Below, one piece after another: positions 17,008-26,317 of a stretch of DNA of 64,000 nt (position 1 is the stretch's first letter; the number at the start of each line of letters is the position of its first letter). Location: positions 62,001 through 126,000 of the forward strand of contig CADCIB010000001.1 of NCBI GenBank assembly GCA_902801375.1. Reading direction: 5' to 3'. The stretch is from an uncultured Prevotellaceae bacterium. GTDB lineage: Bacteria; Bacteroidota; Bacteroidia; Bacteroidales; Bacteroidaceae. The notes under the pieces are model-generated. The model did not search any database and had not been told where the DNA came from. It was given only the letters and a program-made list of their open reading frames with translations. Made by a program: the position numbers and the translations under genes.

Positions 17008-18126
17008 ATGAAACAAATGAAAACATGGATGCTGGTCGCCATCCTTACATTGAGCGGCCTGACAACACTGTCTTCGTGCGGCCACGATGATGACACAGTA
17101 ACACCGAATTCACAAAAACCGATAGTAATTCGTTGCATCAAGCCAGACTATCTGAAAGCTGGCGATAAGGTGGCACTCATTTCACCGTCGTACTACACTC
17201 CGATGGAGAATGTGGAAAAGACTGCCGATGTGCTACGCAAATGGGGCCTAGAACCTATCATCGGTCCAAACGTAGGCAAAGTGGTTGACGGAAAATATGC
17301 CGGCACCGTTGATGAGCGTATCAGTGACATCCGATGGGCGCTCAACGAGCCTACCGTGAAAGCCATCATCTGCAATCGGGGCGGCTATGGCACCATACAA
17401 CTCATCGATAAGCTTACGTTAGAAGAATTGAAAGCTACGCCAAAATGGCTGGTGGGATTCAGCGACATCTCCACACTGCATGGGCTTCTGAGCCGTGCTG
17501 GCGTGATGAGCATACATGGAACAATGAGTTCTTTTTTGGCCAAGGGCGGCTCCGATGCCACCAGCACACTGATGCGCGACTTACTGCTGGGCAATGTGCC
17601 ACGCTACGAGTTGCCGGCACATAAAGAGAACATTACGGGCAGAGCCAGTGGTGTGCTTGTCGGCGGCAACATCTGCACCTTTGCGCCAAATCTCGGATCA
17701 CAGGCAGACGCGACAAAAGGACAAGACCTCATTCTTTTTGTAGAAGAAGTGGAAGAGTCGATGCACAACATCGACCGCCAGATGCGCATCCTTCAGATGA
17801 ATGGCGTGCTCGACCGCTGCAAGGGAATCATCCTCGGCGAGTTTACCGACTGCGGCTCTGAGTTCACCTTTGAAAGTGTGGAAGCCATGCTCCATGTGAT
17901 GTTGGAAAAATATAACATTCCCGTGCTTTGCGGTTTCCCTGGCGGTCATGGCGACGTGAACTTGCCGCTTGTGATGGGCGCACCCGTCACTATCGATGTG
18001 CGCAACGATGGGGCTACGCTCCAATTCGACATCGACGGCAACCAGCAAGAAGTGCGTACCGCCAACATCACTGCACCAGAAACACCAGCTGCCGCACGCA
18101 TGCAATTGGCAGGAAAAATAGAATAA
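17008..18126 (+). CDS. S66-family LD-carboxypeptidase lipoprotein
   Basis: 372 residues. A lipoprotein signal ends LTTLSSCGHDDD (lipobox cysteine at about residue 24). The S66 fold is clear: NRGGYGTIQL, the nucleophile elbow VGFSDISTLHGL, the glutamate region LFVEEVEESMHNIDRQM, and the histidine in GGHGDVNLPLVMGAPV. Cytoplasmic LdcA relatives trim muropeptide tetrapeptides to tripeptides. A lipid anchor here implies a periplasmic or surface version, and the S66 superfamily also includes microcin-immunity MccF proteins. It lies 37 bases upstream of the fucosidase. Confidence 0.85.
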   Translation: MKQMKTWMLVAILTLSGLTTLSSCGHDDDTVTPNSQKPIVIRCIKPDYLKAGDKVALISPSYYTPMENVEKTADVLRKWGLEPIIGPNVGKVVDGKYAGTVDERISDIRWALNEPTVKAIICNRGGYGTIQLIDKLTLEELKATPKWLVGFSDISTLHGLLSRAGVMSIHGTMSSFLAKGGSDATSTLMRDLLLGNVPRYELPAHKENITGRASGVLVGGNICTFAPNLGSQADATKGQDLILFVEEVEESMHNIDRQMRILQMNGVLDRCKGIILGEFTDCGSEFTFESVEAMLHVMLEKYNIPVLCGFPGGHGDVNLPLVMGAPVTIDVRNDGATLQFDIDGNQQEVRTANITAPETPAAARMQLAGKIE

Positions 18127-18163
18127 TTATCATAATTGTCCAACAAGACAATTGAATACATCT

Positions 18164-19501
18164 ATGAGAAAGATAGTTATGGGGCTTCTGTTGCTGGCCG
18201 TACTCTCGACGCAGGCTCAACAGATTGCGATGGCCGACACGGCTGCCTATCGCGAACGGATGGAATGGTTCGGAAAGGCCAAGTTAGGCATCTTCATCCA
18301 TTGGGGCATTTATGCCGTAAGGGGAGTGTCGGAAAGCTGGTCGTTCTACAACGAACAACTGCCTTACGACGTGTACATGCTGCAACAGAAAGGTTTCACG
18401 GCCAGCCGATGGAATCCGAAGGAATGGGTGAATTTGATAAAAGAAAGCGGTGCCACCTATACAGTGATAACCACGAAACACCACGACGGGATGGCCCTTT
18501 GGGACACGAAGGCTGGACGACTGAGCATGAAGAAATGCACGCCTGCCAAACGTGACCTCATCACTCCATTTGCCGAAGAGGTTCATAGGCAGGGATTGAA
18601 ATTGGGTTTTTACTACTCGTTGCTCGACTGGTCGCATCCAGACTATCCGAACTGGACGAAGAATACCGTCCGCTATGAGAATGATGCGAAGCGTTGGCAA
18701 CGCTTTGTAGATTTCAACTTTGCACAGCTGAAAGAACTTGCCGAGGGCTTCAATCCTGACCTCTGGTGGTTTGATGGTGACTGGGAACAGACAGCCGAAG
18801 CCTGGCACGCGCCAGAGATTATCAGCCTCTTGCGGTCATACAACCCACGTTGCGTGGTGAACTCCCGCATTCAGGGCTATGGCGACTACCTCACTCCAGA
18901 GCGTGGGATCCCCACAGAACGGCCTGCCATTCCCTACTGGGAACTCTGCCAAACCATCAATGACTCGTGGGGTTACTACCCGACGGACACCAATTACAAG
19001 TCTGTCTATCAGCTGCTGCGCCTCTTTGTCGATTGCCTGTCAATGGGCGGCAACCTGCTCTTGGACATAGGCCCGCGCGAAGATGGCACCATTCCCGAGG
19101 AGCAGGTGATGGCCTTAAAGGGCGTCGGTCGATGGGTGAACAAACACCGTGAGGCCGTTTTCGGCACACGCGCGGGCATTCCCACAAACTTCTTCCAAGG
19201 CTACACAACACTCAACGAGCGTGGCGATGTGCTCTACTTATACCTGCCATACCGTCCAAACGGCATGGTGGAAGTGAAAGGACTGGTGAGCAAGGTGAAG
19301 CGGGCATACGTAGTAGGCTCGGGAGAGGAATTGCAGACTAAAATGTGGAACCAGCCCTCATGGAGCAGCATCCCTGGTAATTTTTACATTACGGTGCCTG
19401 ACTCCATCCTCGACCAAGACATCACAGTCATTGCCCTACAGCTCGATGGTCCTATCCGCCTATATAATGGAGAGGGCAAAGTCATCACCGCCAACGGTTG
19501 A
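18164..19501 (+). CDS. Alpha-L-fucosidase, glycoside hydrolase family 29
   Basis: 445 residues with a signal peptide ending STQAQQ. GH29 signatures are GKAKLGIFIHWGIYAV, TKHHDGMALWDT and LGFYYSLLDWSHPDY; the nucleophile is Asp204 in DLWWFDGDWEQ. The C-terminal beta-sandwich is short. It removes terminal alpha-fucose from glycans in the periplasm or at the surface. The ATG at 18164 places the signal peptide at the N terminus, so the upstream in-frame codon at 18152 is not used. An inverted repeat follows the gene. Confidence 0.92.
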   Translation: MRKIVMGLLLLAVLSTQAQQIAMADTAAYRERMEWFGKAKLGIFIHWGIYAVRGVSESWSFYNEQLPYDVYMLQQKGFTASRWNPKEWVNLIKESGATYTVITTKHHDGMALWDTKAGRLSMKKCTPAKRDLITPFAEEVHRQGLKLGFYYSLLDWSHPDYPNWTKNTVRYENDAKRWQRFVDFNFAQLKELAEGFNPDLWWFDGDWEQTAEAWHAPEIISLLRSYNPRCVVNSRIQGYGDYLTPERGIPTERPAIPYWELCQTINDSWGYYPTDTNYKSVYQLLRLFVDCLSMGGNLLLDIGPREDGTIPEEQVMALKGVGRWVNKHREAVFGTRAGIPTNFFQGYTTLNERGDVLYLYLPYRPNGMVEVKGLVSKVKRAYVVGSGEELQTKMWNQPSWSSIPGNFYITVPDSILDQDITVIALQLDGPIRLYNGEGKVITANG

Positions 19502-19564
19502 CATGGAGTTTTTGACAACGGTTTTTACGGACTACAACAGCACAGACGATTTGGGAAACTACAA

Positions 19565-19628
19565 ATTTCACGGATTACACAGATTGTGGGAATGATATTA
19601 ACCCATAAATCCTTGTAATCCGTGAAAT
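19565..19628. repeat. 15-bp perfect inverted repeat between convergent genes
   Basis: Arms ATTTCACGGATTACA (19565-19579) and TGTAATCCGTGAAAT (19614-19628) are exact reverse complements around a 34-base loop. It lies between the fucosidase (+) and the GH57 gene (-). There is no T run, so it looks like a dispersed REP-like palindrome rather than a standard terminator. Similar CACGGA/CACAG phrases occur near 38,940 and 62,320. Confidence 0.75.
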
Positions 19629-19671
19629 CCGTTGCTAAGATGGAAACACCATCTGCTGATAGTCAATAAGA

Positions 19672-21075
19672 CTACTTTGTCTTCGGGGTTTCTTTCTTCT
19701 CAACTTTCGGAGCAGGAGTTGCCTTCTTGGGCTTCTCTGCAATCTTGTCGAGCTTAGCCTTCAGCTTGTCTTCTTCTTTCTGCATCTTCTCCACCTTGGC
19801 CTGCAAACGGATGATCTCCTTGTCCTTGCGCTCAATCTCTTCGCCCTGGTTCTTGATGGTAGTGAGCAGCGAGTTCAACTCATCGTTGTCGATTTCCTCA
19901 GGATAGAGGGCATTCACGCGGTTGATGAAGTCGCCCAGGATGTTCATGTAGTTGGTAAACGCATCGAACGGGCTGTCATAGATACCTCTACTGATGCCTA
20001 CATGCGACGGTTTAGTTGTCATGAAGCGGAAGTTGTTGGAAGCCTGCAGGTAGTCCCAGTCCTGATTCAGGCGCGGGTCGTTGGCTATGCGCAGACGCTC
20101 TGCCACACTGTAGAGTTTGTGGAAAGCCTCACGTTGCATGGCATTGCCCAGCCAACAGCTGACGTCGCGCTCTTCATCAGCCCACGAGAGGGTGTCAGGC
20201 ACATGGAGGGCATCGACGCTCTTGAGTTTTCCGATAATCTCCGACGGAGTGGAGAAGGTGATGCCTTCTTGCTCGGCAGCAGCGGGAAGCGCCTTGAAGA
20301 ACTCTAGAATGTTTGATGAAAGAGGATGAGCCATACCGATGGCGGTCAGACGCATGAAGATGTTGAACACCTGCTCTTCTTGCGGAGCCTTAGCAATCTT
20401 ACGGATATAGTTGTCGGCAAAGAGCGGATACTCATCCCAGGTTGGATCACTGAAGCGCAGCGAGATATCATCGCTGAGCGCCACATCGCGGAGCAACAGC
20501 TTCAGTTTGGGAGCCATCACGCAATGGTAGAGGTAGTGCGGTGACTTCCAACCCAGCACGTGCTTGGCACCCTCGGTGAGCATACCCTTGAAGCCCATGT
20601 TGTAGACCTGATGGCCAATCTCGTCGCTATAGATGAGTGACGAGTTGCGAAGGACTGTCGGACGCTTGCCGAAATACTCTTCTATCTTATCAGCCTGACG
20701 CTTCACCTCGTCGGCAAAGCTCTCAGCGTTGATGAGCGAAGCCAGACCATGTGAGTAGGGCTCAGCAAGGAATTCCACACAACCCGTTTCGTTGAGCTCC
20801 TGAAGTTTGGCCAGCACTTGAGGTGAATGGAGCTCCAATTGCTCTATGCCTACACCCGAGAGCGAGAAGGCCACTTTGAACTTCTTGCCGTAACGCTGGA
20901 ACATTTCGCCGAAAGCATTCAAAGCCGGCATGTACGAACGCTCTACGATGTCGCTGATGCTGCGGTCGTTCTCGTAGTCGTCATAGTAATAATGGTCGGT
21001 ACCGATGTCGAAGAAACGGTAACGCTTGAGATGCACGATCTGATGGATCTCAAAATATAAGCATATTGTTTTCAT
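19672..21075 (-). CDS. Glycoside hydrolase family 57 (alpha-amylase type), glycogen operon
   Basis: 467 residues with the GH57 start LYFEIHQIVHLKRY. The nucleophile is Glu105 in CVEFLAEPYSHG, and GKRPTVLRNSSLIYSD and LLLRDVALSDDISLRFSD are later conserved blocks. The last about 65 residues form a charged coiled coil ending in a K/P-rich tail (KPKKATPAPKVEKKE) that is outside the catalytic domain. With the glycogen synthase and debranching enzyme upstream it forms the conserved Bacteroidales glycogen operon. There is no signal peptide, so it acts in the cytoplasm. Confidence 0.9.
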   Translation of the reverse strand: MKTICLYFEIHQIVHLKRYRFFDIGTDHYYYDDYENDRSISDIVERSYMPALNAFGEMFQRYGKKFKVAFSLSGVGIEQLELHSPQVLAKLQELNETGCVEFLAEPYSHGLASLINAESFADEVKRQADKIEEYFGKRPTVLRNSSLIYSDEIGHQVYNMGFKGMLTEGAKHVLGWKSPHYLYHCVMAPKLKLLLRDVALSDDISLRFSDPTWDEYPLFADNYIRKIAKAPQEEQVFNIFMRLTAIGMAHPLSSNILEFFKALPAAAEQEGITFSTPSEIIGKLKSVDALHVPDTLSWADEERDVSCWLGNAMQREAFHKLYSVAERLRIANDPRLNQDWDYLQASNNFRFMTTKPSHVGISRGIYDSPFDAFTNYMNILGDFINRVNALYPEEIDNDELNSLLTTIKNQGEEIERKDKEIIRLQAKVEKMQKEEDKLKAKLDKIAEKPKKATPAPKVEKKETPKTK

Positions 21076-21082
21076 ATTATTT

Positions 21083-21153
21083 TTCGTTAATTCGTTAATA
21101 CGTTGTTTCGATTATTCGTTGTCACGTTGTTACGTTATCACGTTTTTTCGATT
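21083..21153. repeat. Degenerate CGTT/TTCGTTA-type array between GH57 and glycogen synthase
   Basis: About 70 bases made of near-repeats of the type TTCGTTAATTCGTTAATACG and CGTTGTTACGTTATCACGTT. It fills the gap between two genes of one operon. On the minus strand it reads as repeats of AACGAATTAACG, the same sequence style as the arrays near 54,815, 55,230, 62,480 and 63,080. Confidence 0.6.
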
Positions 21154-22420
21154 AAGTCCACCCGAGGGTGCGCATATAAAGTTCGCGAATCCAAGCGCCT
21201 ACCTTCACCCAAGTGATCTGGTCTACCTCATTCTTTCCTTCCTCCTGCAAATAGCGGAAGAGGCTCTCGTTGTGACAGATGCTGTACATGGCATCAGCCA
21301 TAGCGTGGATATCCCAGTAGTCCACTTTGATACAGTTGTGCAGAATCTCGGCGCAGCCGCTCTGCTTAGAGATGATGCTGGGAGTTCCGCATTGCATAGC
21401 CTCCAAGGGCGAGATGCCGAAAGGTTCAGATACTGACGGCATGACATAGACATCCGAATCTTTCAGGCACTCATACACCTGCTTTCCACGCATAAAGCCT
21501 GGAAAGTGGAAGCGGTCGGCAATGCCACGTTCGGCAGCCAGCGTGATCATGGCGTCCATCATATCGCCACTGCCAGCGAAACAGAAGCGGATGTTACGCG
21601 TGCGCTGAAGCACCATGTTGGCGGCCTCGACAAAGTACTCAGGACCTTTCTGCATCGTGATACGTCCAAGGAACGTCACCACCTTCTCTTTATTGGTGTG
21701 GTCGGGACGAGGAATATCTTGTAGCTCCTGACGCAGCGGATACACGGCATTGTGTACCGTGAAGCACTTTTTCGGGTCTTGGTAGTAGTGGTTGATGACC
21801 GTCTGGCGAGTCAGTTCCGAAACGCACATGATGCAGTCTGCATTGTCCATACCATCTTTCTCTATACCGTAGACCGTGGGGTTCACATTACCACGCGAGC
21901 GGTCGAAGTCGGTAGCATGGACATGGATGCACAACGGTTTGCCACTCACATGCTTGGCATGAATACCAGCGGGATAGGTCAGCCAGTCGTGGGCATGGAT
22001 GATGTCGAACTCCTGCTGACGTGCGACGACACCGGCAATGATACTGTAGTTGTTAATCTCCTCATGGAGATTCTTTGGGTAGCCGCCAGCAAACTCCATG
22101 CAACCCAAATCGTTGACATGCATGTAGTTGAAGTCGGCATAGATGTTATCGCGCAACTTGAAATACAAATCGGGATCCATGATGTTGCCCACACGGCTCT
22201 TCACGTAGTCGTAGTTCACATCGCGCCAAGCTATGGGCACAGCATTCATGGCGATAATGCGACAGGCTTCCTGCGGTTCGTCGCCAAAAGGATGCGGCAG
22301 ACAAAGCACGGTGTCGATGTCGCCCTGTGCCTTCAAACCTTCCGATATTCCGAAGTTGGCAGTGGCGAGTCCTCCGAATACATGAGGAGGATACTCCCAT
22401 CCGAACATTAATACTTTCAT
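21152..22420 (-). CDS. Glycogen synthase-like glycosyltransferase, family GT4
   Basis: 422 residues. The N-terminal MKVLMFGWEYPPHVFGGLA and FDIIHAHDWLTYPAG blocks and the C-terminal FLGRITMQKGPEYFVEAA and SEPFGISPLEAMQCGTPSI motifs (the E-x7-E pattern) define a GT-B retaining transferase of the GT4 type. In Bacteroidales this gene, between a GH57 enzyme and a debranching enzyme, is annotated as glycogen synthase. The donor (UDP- or ADP-glucose) cannot be read from sequence. It sits 63 bases downstream of the debranching gene on the same strand. Confidence 0.88.
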   Translation of the reverse strand: MKVLMFGWEYPPHVFGGLATANFGISEGLKAQGDIDTVLCLPHPFGDEPQEACRIIAMNAVPIAWRDVNYDYVKSRVGNIMDPDLYFKLRDNIYADFNYMHVNDLGCMEFAGGYPKNLHEEINNYSIIAGVVARQQEFDIIHAHDWLTYPAGIHAKHVSGKPLCIHVHATDFDRSRGNVNPTVYGIEKDGMDNADCIMCVSELTRQTVINHYYQDPKKCFTVHNAVYPLRQELQDIPRPDHTNKEKVVTFLGRITMQKGPEYFVEAANMVLQRTRNIRFCFAGSGDMMDAMITLAAERGIADRFHFPGFMRGKQVYECLKDSDVYVMPSVSEPFGISPLEAMQCGTPSIISKQSGCAEILHNCIKVDYWDIHAMADAMYSICHNESLFRYLQEEGKNEVDQITWVKVGAWIRELYMRTLGWT

Positions 22421-22483
22421 ATTATACTGTTTTTTGTTTCCTCTTAATAACTTGTCAACTCATCAACTTGCTGACTTGTCGAC

Positions 22484-24430
22484 TCATTTCTTATAAGCAT
22501 ACCGTTCAAGCATGTTCAGCGTGCGAAGCACCTCTGCCACATTCATAGCAAACGACATGGCGCCGCGTGCACGGAACGGCGGGTTGCCGTCGCTCATCTC
22601 TGGGATAGTGCCTAAGCAGTTCAGCGCCATTTCATCTTCGTAGCCCACCATCTGGCGCTCTACGAAGCTCAGACGCGTACGCTTGTAAAGCTTCAAGCAA
22701 GCCTCCATATAGAAGCCGCCGAGCCAAGGCCAAGCGGTGCCCTGATGGTAGGCATAGTCGCGCTGCGACTGCGGACCCACATACATGGGATTATAGCCAC
22801 CACTCTTCGGTGATAGTGAGCGAAGTCCCTTCGGTGTGAGCAACTCGCGCGTACATATATCTAATACGCTCTTCTGCTGATCGGCTGAGAGTGGTGAATA
22901 GTCGAGCGCCACAGCAAAGATCATGTTTGGTCGGACGCTCCAGTCCATCATGTTGCCATCAACATAATCGAACAAATAGCCATAATCGTTGACGAAAGTC
23001 TCCACAAATGATGCTTTTGTCTTCTCAGCCATCGCCTCCAACTTCTTCACTGCTTTCTCGTCGTTGTTCATTGATGCCAATTTTGAGCAGAATTTCAAGA
23101 CGTTGTACCAAAGGGCATTGAACTCAACCACGTAGCCAGTGCGCGGAACAACGGGGCGACCGTTGGCCGTGGAGTTCATCCACGTCATAGCTCTTTCCTT
23201 TCCGTCGATACGTAGCAATCCGTTGTCATCGAGTTTCATATTTGGATGCTTGCCGTTCTCGATGTATCGCACGATGTCTTCCACCAGCTTGCCGTACATC
23301 TTGAAACATTTGTCAATGCCAGCTTCCTTGGCATATTGCTGGATGGCCCACACACACCAGAGTGGTACGTCGGGCTGCTCCATCTCGTAGATCTTGCCTG
23401 CTGGCTTGCCTGCCATGAAGTTGCGCAACTCTTTTTCGGCCGACTTCATTACCAACTCGAAATAGTCCTGCTCCTCGATGGCCAATGTCAATCCCGGCAA
23501 AGCGATGAACGTATCGCGGGCGCGGCACTTGAACCACGGGTAACCGGCCAAGATATAACGCTCGTCCTTGCTGGTGCGGTTGTGGAACTGATGGGCAGCG
23601 TTGACCAGACAGTGGAAGAAGTTGTCGCGCGGAGAACGCTCGTCAACCTCGTCCTGGAACAGTTTTGCCATTGTACGCGGCTTGATCTCTTTCGTGGATG
23701 CAGCGAAGACGATGCTCTCGCCCTTCTTGATGTTCATTTCGAAATAGCCGGGCACGTACAGGTCTTCGTTCGATGAGTAGCCACGCTCCTGTTCTTTCGG
23801 GTACTCAATGCCCCGATACCAGTCGGGCTGGAACACAAACTCATTGGTTTTTGAGAACTGCATATACAAATCGGGATAACCCGCATACATGCATGTCTTG
23901 ATGCCATTGGCCACCTGCTGATAGTCGCGGCTCGCCGTAGGATTCTCATGTGTGAACTGCCGAACACTCCTGAAGGCCAGGAACGGGCGGAAACGCAACG
24001 TTGTTGCTGAATGTGCATCAACGAGTGTGTAACGCAACAAGATGCGGTCTTCATAGTGCTGGAACACCACCTCCTTTTTGAGGACGACTCCACCCACCCG
24101 ATAAATCGTGGTGGGCACCTTGTCGCAATCAAACTCGCGAATGTACTTATGCCCCTTGGGGCTGTAGTTGTTGCCTTGATACTTATGAAGTCCCAGATTG
24201 AACTCTGCCCCATGCTGTATCACTGTGACGTCTAACGACGACAACAGAACGTGGTTGTCGTCGTCCATCCCGGGGATGGGGACAACCAACAGGCCGTGAT
24301 ACTTTCGCGTGTTGCAATCTACAATCGTGGAACAAGAATAAGCTCCCGAACGATTGGAGCGTAACAATTCGCGTGGCAATGCCTCCTCCAAGTTCGTCAT
24401 CAAAGCCTTTTCAAATCTCAGATAACTCAT
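22484..24430 (-). CDS. Glycogen debranching enzyme (amylo-alpha-1,6-glucosidase)
   Basis: 648 residues from MSYLRFEKALMTNLEEA. The frame opens 69 codons earlier, but those residues cover the promoter at 24485-24515 and are AT-rich, so ATG 24430 is used. The N-terminal GDE domain has NRSGAYSCSTIVDCNTRKYHGLLV, and the catalytic (alpha/alpha)6 domain has GYPWFKCRARDTFIALPGL, PLWCVWAIQQYA and DYAYHQGTAWPWLGGFY. It releases the alpha-1,6-linked branch glucose. First gene of the glycogen operon. Confidence 0.93.
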   Translation of the reverse strand: MSYLRFEKALMTNLEEALPRELLRSNRSGAYSCSTIVDCNTRKYHGLLVVPIPGMDDDNHVLLSSLDVTVIQHGAEFNLGLHKYQGNNYSPKGHKYIREFDCDKVPTTIYRVGGVVLKKEVVFQHYEDRILLRYTLVDAHSATTLRFRPFLAFRSVRQFTHENPTASRDYQQVANGIKTCMYAGYPDLYMQFSKTNEFVFQPDWYRGIEYPKEQERGYSSNEDLYVPGYFEMNIKKGESIVFAASTKEIKPRTMAKLFQDEVDERSPRDNFFHCLVNAAHQFHNRTSKDERYILAGYPWFKCRARDTFIALPGLTLAIEEQDYFELVMKSAEKELRNFMAGKPAGKIYEMEQPDVPLWCVWAIQQYAKEAGIDKCFKMYGKLVEDIVRYIENGKHPNMKLDDNGLLRIDGKERAMTWMNSTANGRPVVPRTGYVVEFNALWYNVLKFCSKLASMNNDEKAVKKLEAMAEKTKASFVETFVNDYGYLFDYVDGNMMDWSVRPNMIFAVALDYSPLSADQQKSVLDICTRELLTPKGLRSLSPKSGGYNPMYVGPQSQRDYAYHQGTAWPWLGGFYMEACLKLYKRTRLSFVERQMVGYEDEMALNCLGTIPEMSDGNPPFRARGAMSFAMNVAEVLRTLNMLERYAYKK

Positions 24431-24484
24431 AGATTCTTCAATTGTATGGTTAATAATAAATAGGTAAAGTCGAAAAAACCTCTT

Positions 24485-24515
24485 CAAAATTACGAATAAT
24501 TTCTTTTCTGACAAA
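24485..24515 (-). promoter_or_regulatory. Full promoter of the glycogen operon
   Basis: On the minus strand TTTG (24512-24515) and TAATTTTG (24485-24492) are separated by 19 bases, the canonical Bacteroidetes spacing. The leader to the debranching-enzyme ATG is about 50 bases. Confidence 0.75.
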
Positions 24516-24607
24516 ATAAAATCGAAGTAATTTGCAAAAAAAAGTTGTTTTTTACATTTCATTGGTAATAATCCACTCAAATCATGACTATTTTCAAAAA
24601 AATGCAT

Positions 24608-24615
24608 TACCTTTG
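24608..24615 (+). promoter_or_regulatory. -7 box of the AlbA/Schlafen-domain gene
   Basis: TACCTTTGCC predicts transcription from about 24621. This excludes the earliest in-frame codon (24584) and leaves ATG 24632 or 24668 as starts. Confidence 0.6.
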
Positions 24616-24667
24616 CCATACATATGAAGGAATGCACTCCCGGGTGCGTCGTGATATAAAGTCTTTA

Positions 24668-25324
24668 ATGAAAAGTAGGATTCCCTTTCCCGCTGATGAC
24701 CGTAGCTACCTTGTGAAGCTCATCGCACAAGGCGAACACCAGCAGCAGGATTTTAAATATAAGGTAATGGATGCCGTGAAACTGGCACGCTCCGTATCGG
24801 CCTTCGCCAATACCGATGGCGGACGGTTGCTCATCGGTGTGCGCGACGACGGCCATCTCTCAGGCGTGCGCTCTGAAGAAGAGATTTTCATGATGCACGC
24901 TGCTGCCTTCAAATATTGCCGACCACAGGCCGCCATCAAATTCGAAACCTTCCATGCTGAGGGAAAGACCATTGTCATCGCCACCGTTCCACCAACCATC
25001 CGTCGCCCAGTCTGTGCACTCAACGAAGAAGGAAAGTCCATCGCCTATATCCGGATTGCCGACGAAAACATCGTCGCTTCACCCATTCACTTGAAGCTTT
25101 GGCAGATGGATGCTGCAGAGAAAGGGCAGAGCATGACTTTCGGTGAACAAGAGCACACACTCCTTAACACTTTGGGCGATCACCCCGACATCACCCTCAA
25201 CCGCCTGGTGCGTCTCTCTCGTCTACCCCGTCATGTAGTGGTCAGCATCCTTGCACGCCTCGTCCGCTTCGGCCTTGTTGGCATGAAACATGCCAATCAG
25301 CAATTCCTGTTCTACGAGCTATAG
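24668..25324 (+). CDS. AlbA_2/Schlafen-domain ATP-binding protein
   Basis: 218 residues from ATG 24668 (MKSRIPFPADDRSYLVKLI); ATG 24632 is also possible. The N-terminal part has the Schlafen/AlbA_2 signature: QGEHQQQDFKYKVMDAVKLA, then SAFANTDGGRLLIGVRDDG, then YIRIADENIVA. The C-terminal third (about 150-218) looks like a winged helix (LNTLGDHPDITLNRLVRLS, then SILARLVRFGLV). Such proteins are treated as putative transcriptional regulators, but no target is known. It converges on the rRNA methyltransferase gene with an 11-base gap. Confidence 0.8.
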   Translation: MKSRIPFPADDRSYLVKLIAQGEHQQQDFKYKVMDAVKLARSVSAFANTDGGRLLIGVRDDGHLSGVRSEEEIFMMHAAAFKYCRPQAAIKFETFHAEGKTIVIATVPPTIRRPVCALNEEGKSIAYIRIADENIVASPIHLKLWQMDAAEKGQSMTFGEQEHTLLNTLGDHPDITLNRLVRLSRLPRHVVVSILARLVRFGLVGMKHANQQFLFYEL

Positions 25325-25335
25325 GAAACATACTA

Positions 25336-26136
25336 TTAACGACGTAATTGCCAAAAAGCGACGGCGGAGGCTGCTGCCACATTCAAGGAATCCACTTGGT
25401 GCGACATCGGGATGCGGGCCACATAATCGGCACTGTGGATTACCTCACGAGGAAGTCCGTCGCCCTCAGTCCCCATGATGATGGCCAGTCGTGGCTCAGC
25501 CTTCAAGGATGCATCGTCGATGGATACCGAGCGGTCGGTCAGCGCCATTGCCACCGTGCGGAAACCCAACTGGCGCAGCAATGGCTGGTAATCGTTGGGA
25601 AGCCACGTCCAAGGAACCAGAAAAACGGACCCCATCGACACGCGGACAGCTCGGCGGTTCAGCGGGTCGCACGAGCTCGAAGTGAGCAAGACACTGTCGA
25701 TGCCCAAAGCTGCAGCCGAACGGAAGATGGCGCCAATATTCGTCGTATCAACCACACCGTCGATGACCACCACCCTACTCGCACCTTTGCAAACCTCCTC
25801 AACAGTGAGTGGCTGTGGCCGGTGCATAGCGCAAAGCACACCGCGCGTCAATGTATAGCCTGTTAGCATAGCCAGCAATTCACGGGAACCCGTGTAGACA
25901 GGTAAGTCGCCACAACGGGCAATTATATCCGCTGCATCGCCCGTGATATGGCGTTCTTCACACAACAAAGCCAAAGGATGGTACCCTCTATCAAGAGCCA
26001 CACGGATGACTTTGGGACTTTCGGCAATGAAAATTCCTTTGTCAGGCTCCAGTCGGTTGCGCAACTGAGCTTCGGTAAGTGTACTGAAAATGTCCACACC
26101 CGAATGGGTCAGACTGGTGATTCTGATAATGGCCAT
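25336..26136 (-). CDS. SpoU/TrmH-family RNA 2'-O-methyltransferase
   Basis: 266 residues. An N-terminal substrate-binding domain (about 1-105) precedes a SPOUT trefoil-knot domain with the three motifs: DTTNIGAIFRSAAALG, IIMGTEGDGLP and IPMSHQVDSLNVAAASAVAFW. It transfers methyl from SAM to a ribose 2'-OH, probably of 23S rRNA or tRNA; the exact nucleotide cannot be told. A TAACTTTG box at 26153-26160 gives a very short leader. Confidence 0.9.
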   Translation of the reverse strand: MAIIRITSLTHSGVDIFSTLTEAQLRNRLEPDKGIFIAESPKVIRVALDRGYHPLALLCEERHITGDAADIIARCGDLPVYTGSRELLAMLTGYTLTRGVLCAMHRPQPLTVEEVCKGASRVVVIDGVVDTTNIGAIFRSAAALGIDSVLLTSSSCDPLNRRAVRVSMGSVFLVPWTWLPNDYQPLLRQLGFRTVAMALTDRSVSIDDASLKAEPRLAIIMGTEGDGLPREVIHSADYVARIPMSHQVDSLNVAAASAVAFWQLRR

Positions 26137-26152
26137 GGATCGTTTTTGTGTG

Positions 26153-26160
26153 CAAAGTTA
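26153..26160 (-). promoter_or_regulatory. -7 box of the SpoU methyltransferase
   Basis: The minus strand reads TAACTTTGCACAC, ending 16 bases before the ATG at 26136. Confidence 0.6.
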
Positions 26161-26247
26161 ATGTTTTTTCTTGAATTATCATGTGCCTTTTCATCTAAAG
26201 AAACATAATTTCTTGCAGCAAGTAGTCTGTGATTCGGATATTTTATG

Positions 26248-26255
26248 TACTTTTG
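26248..26255 (+). promoter_or_regulatory. -7 box of the kdsA-kdsD unit
   Basis: TACTTTTGCATG fits TAnnTTTG. The leader to the kdsA ATG at 26318 is about 56 bases. Confidence 0.6.
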
Positions 26256-26317
26256 CATGCGATTATCTTAAGATTGTACCAATTTTCACGGACAAATAAA
26301 GAGATATCAGGTTCATC

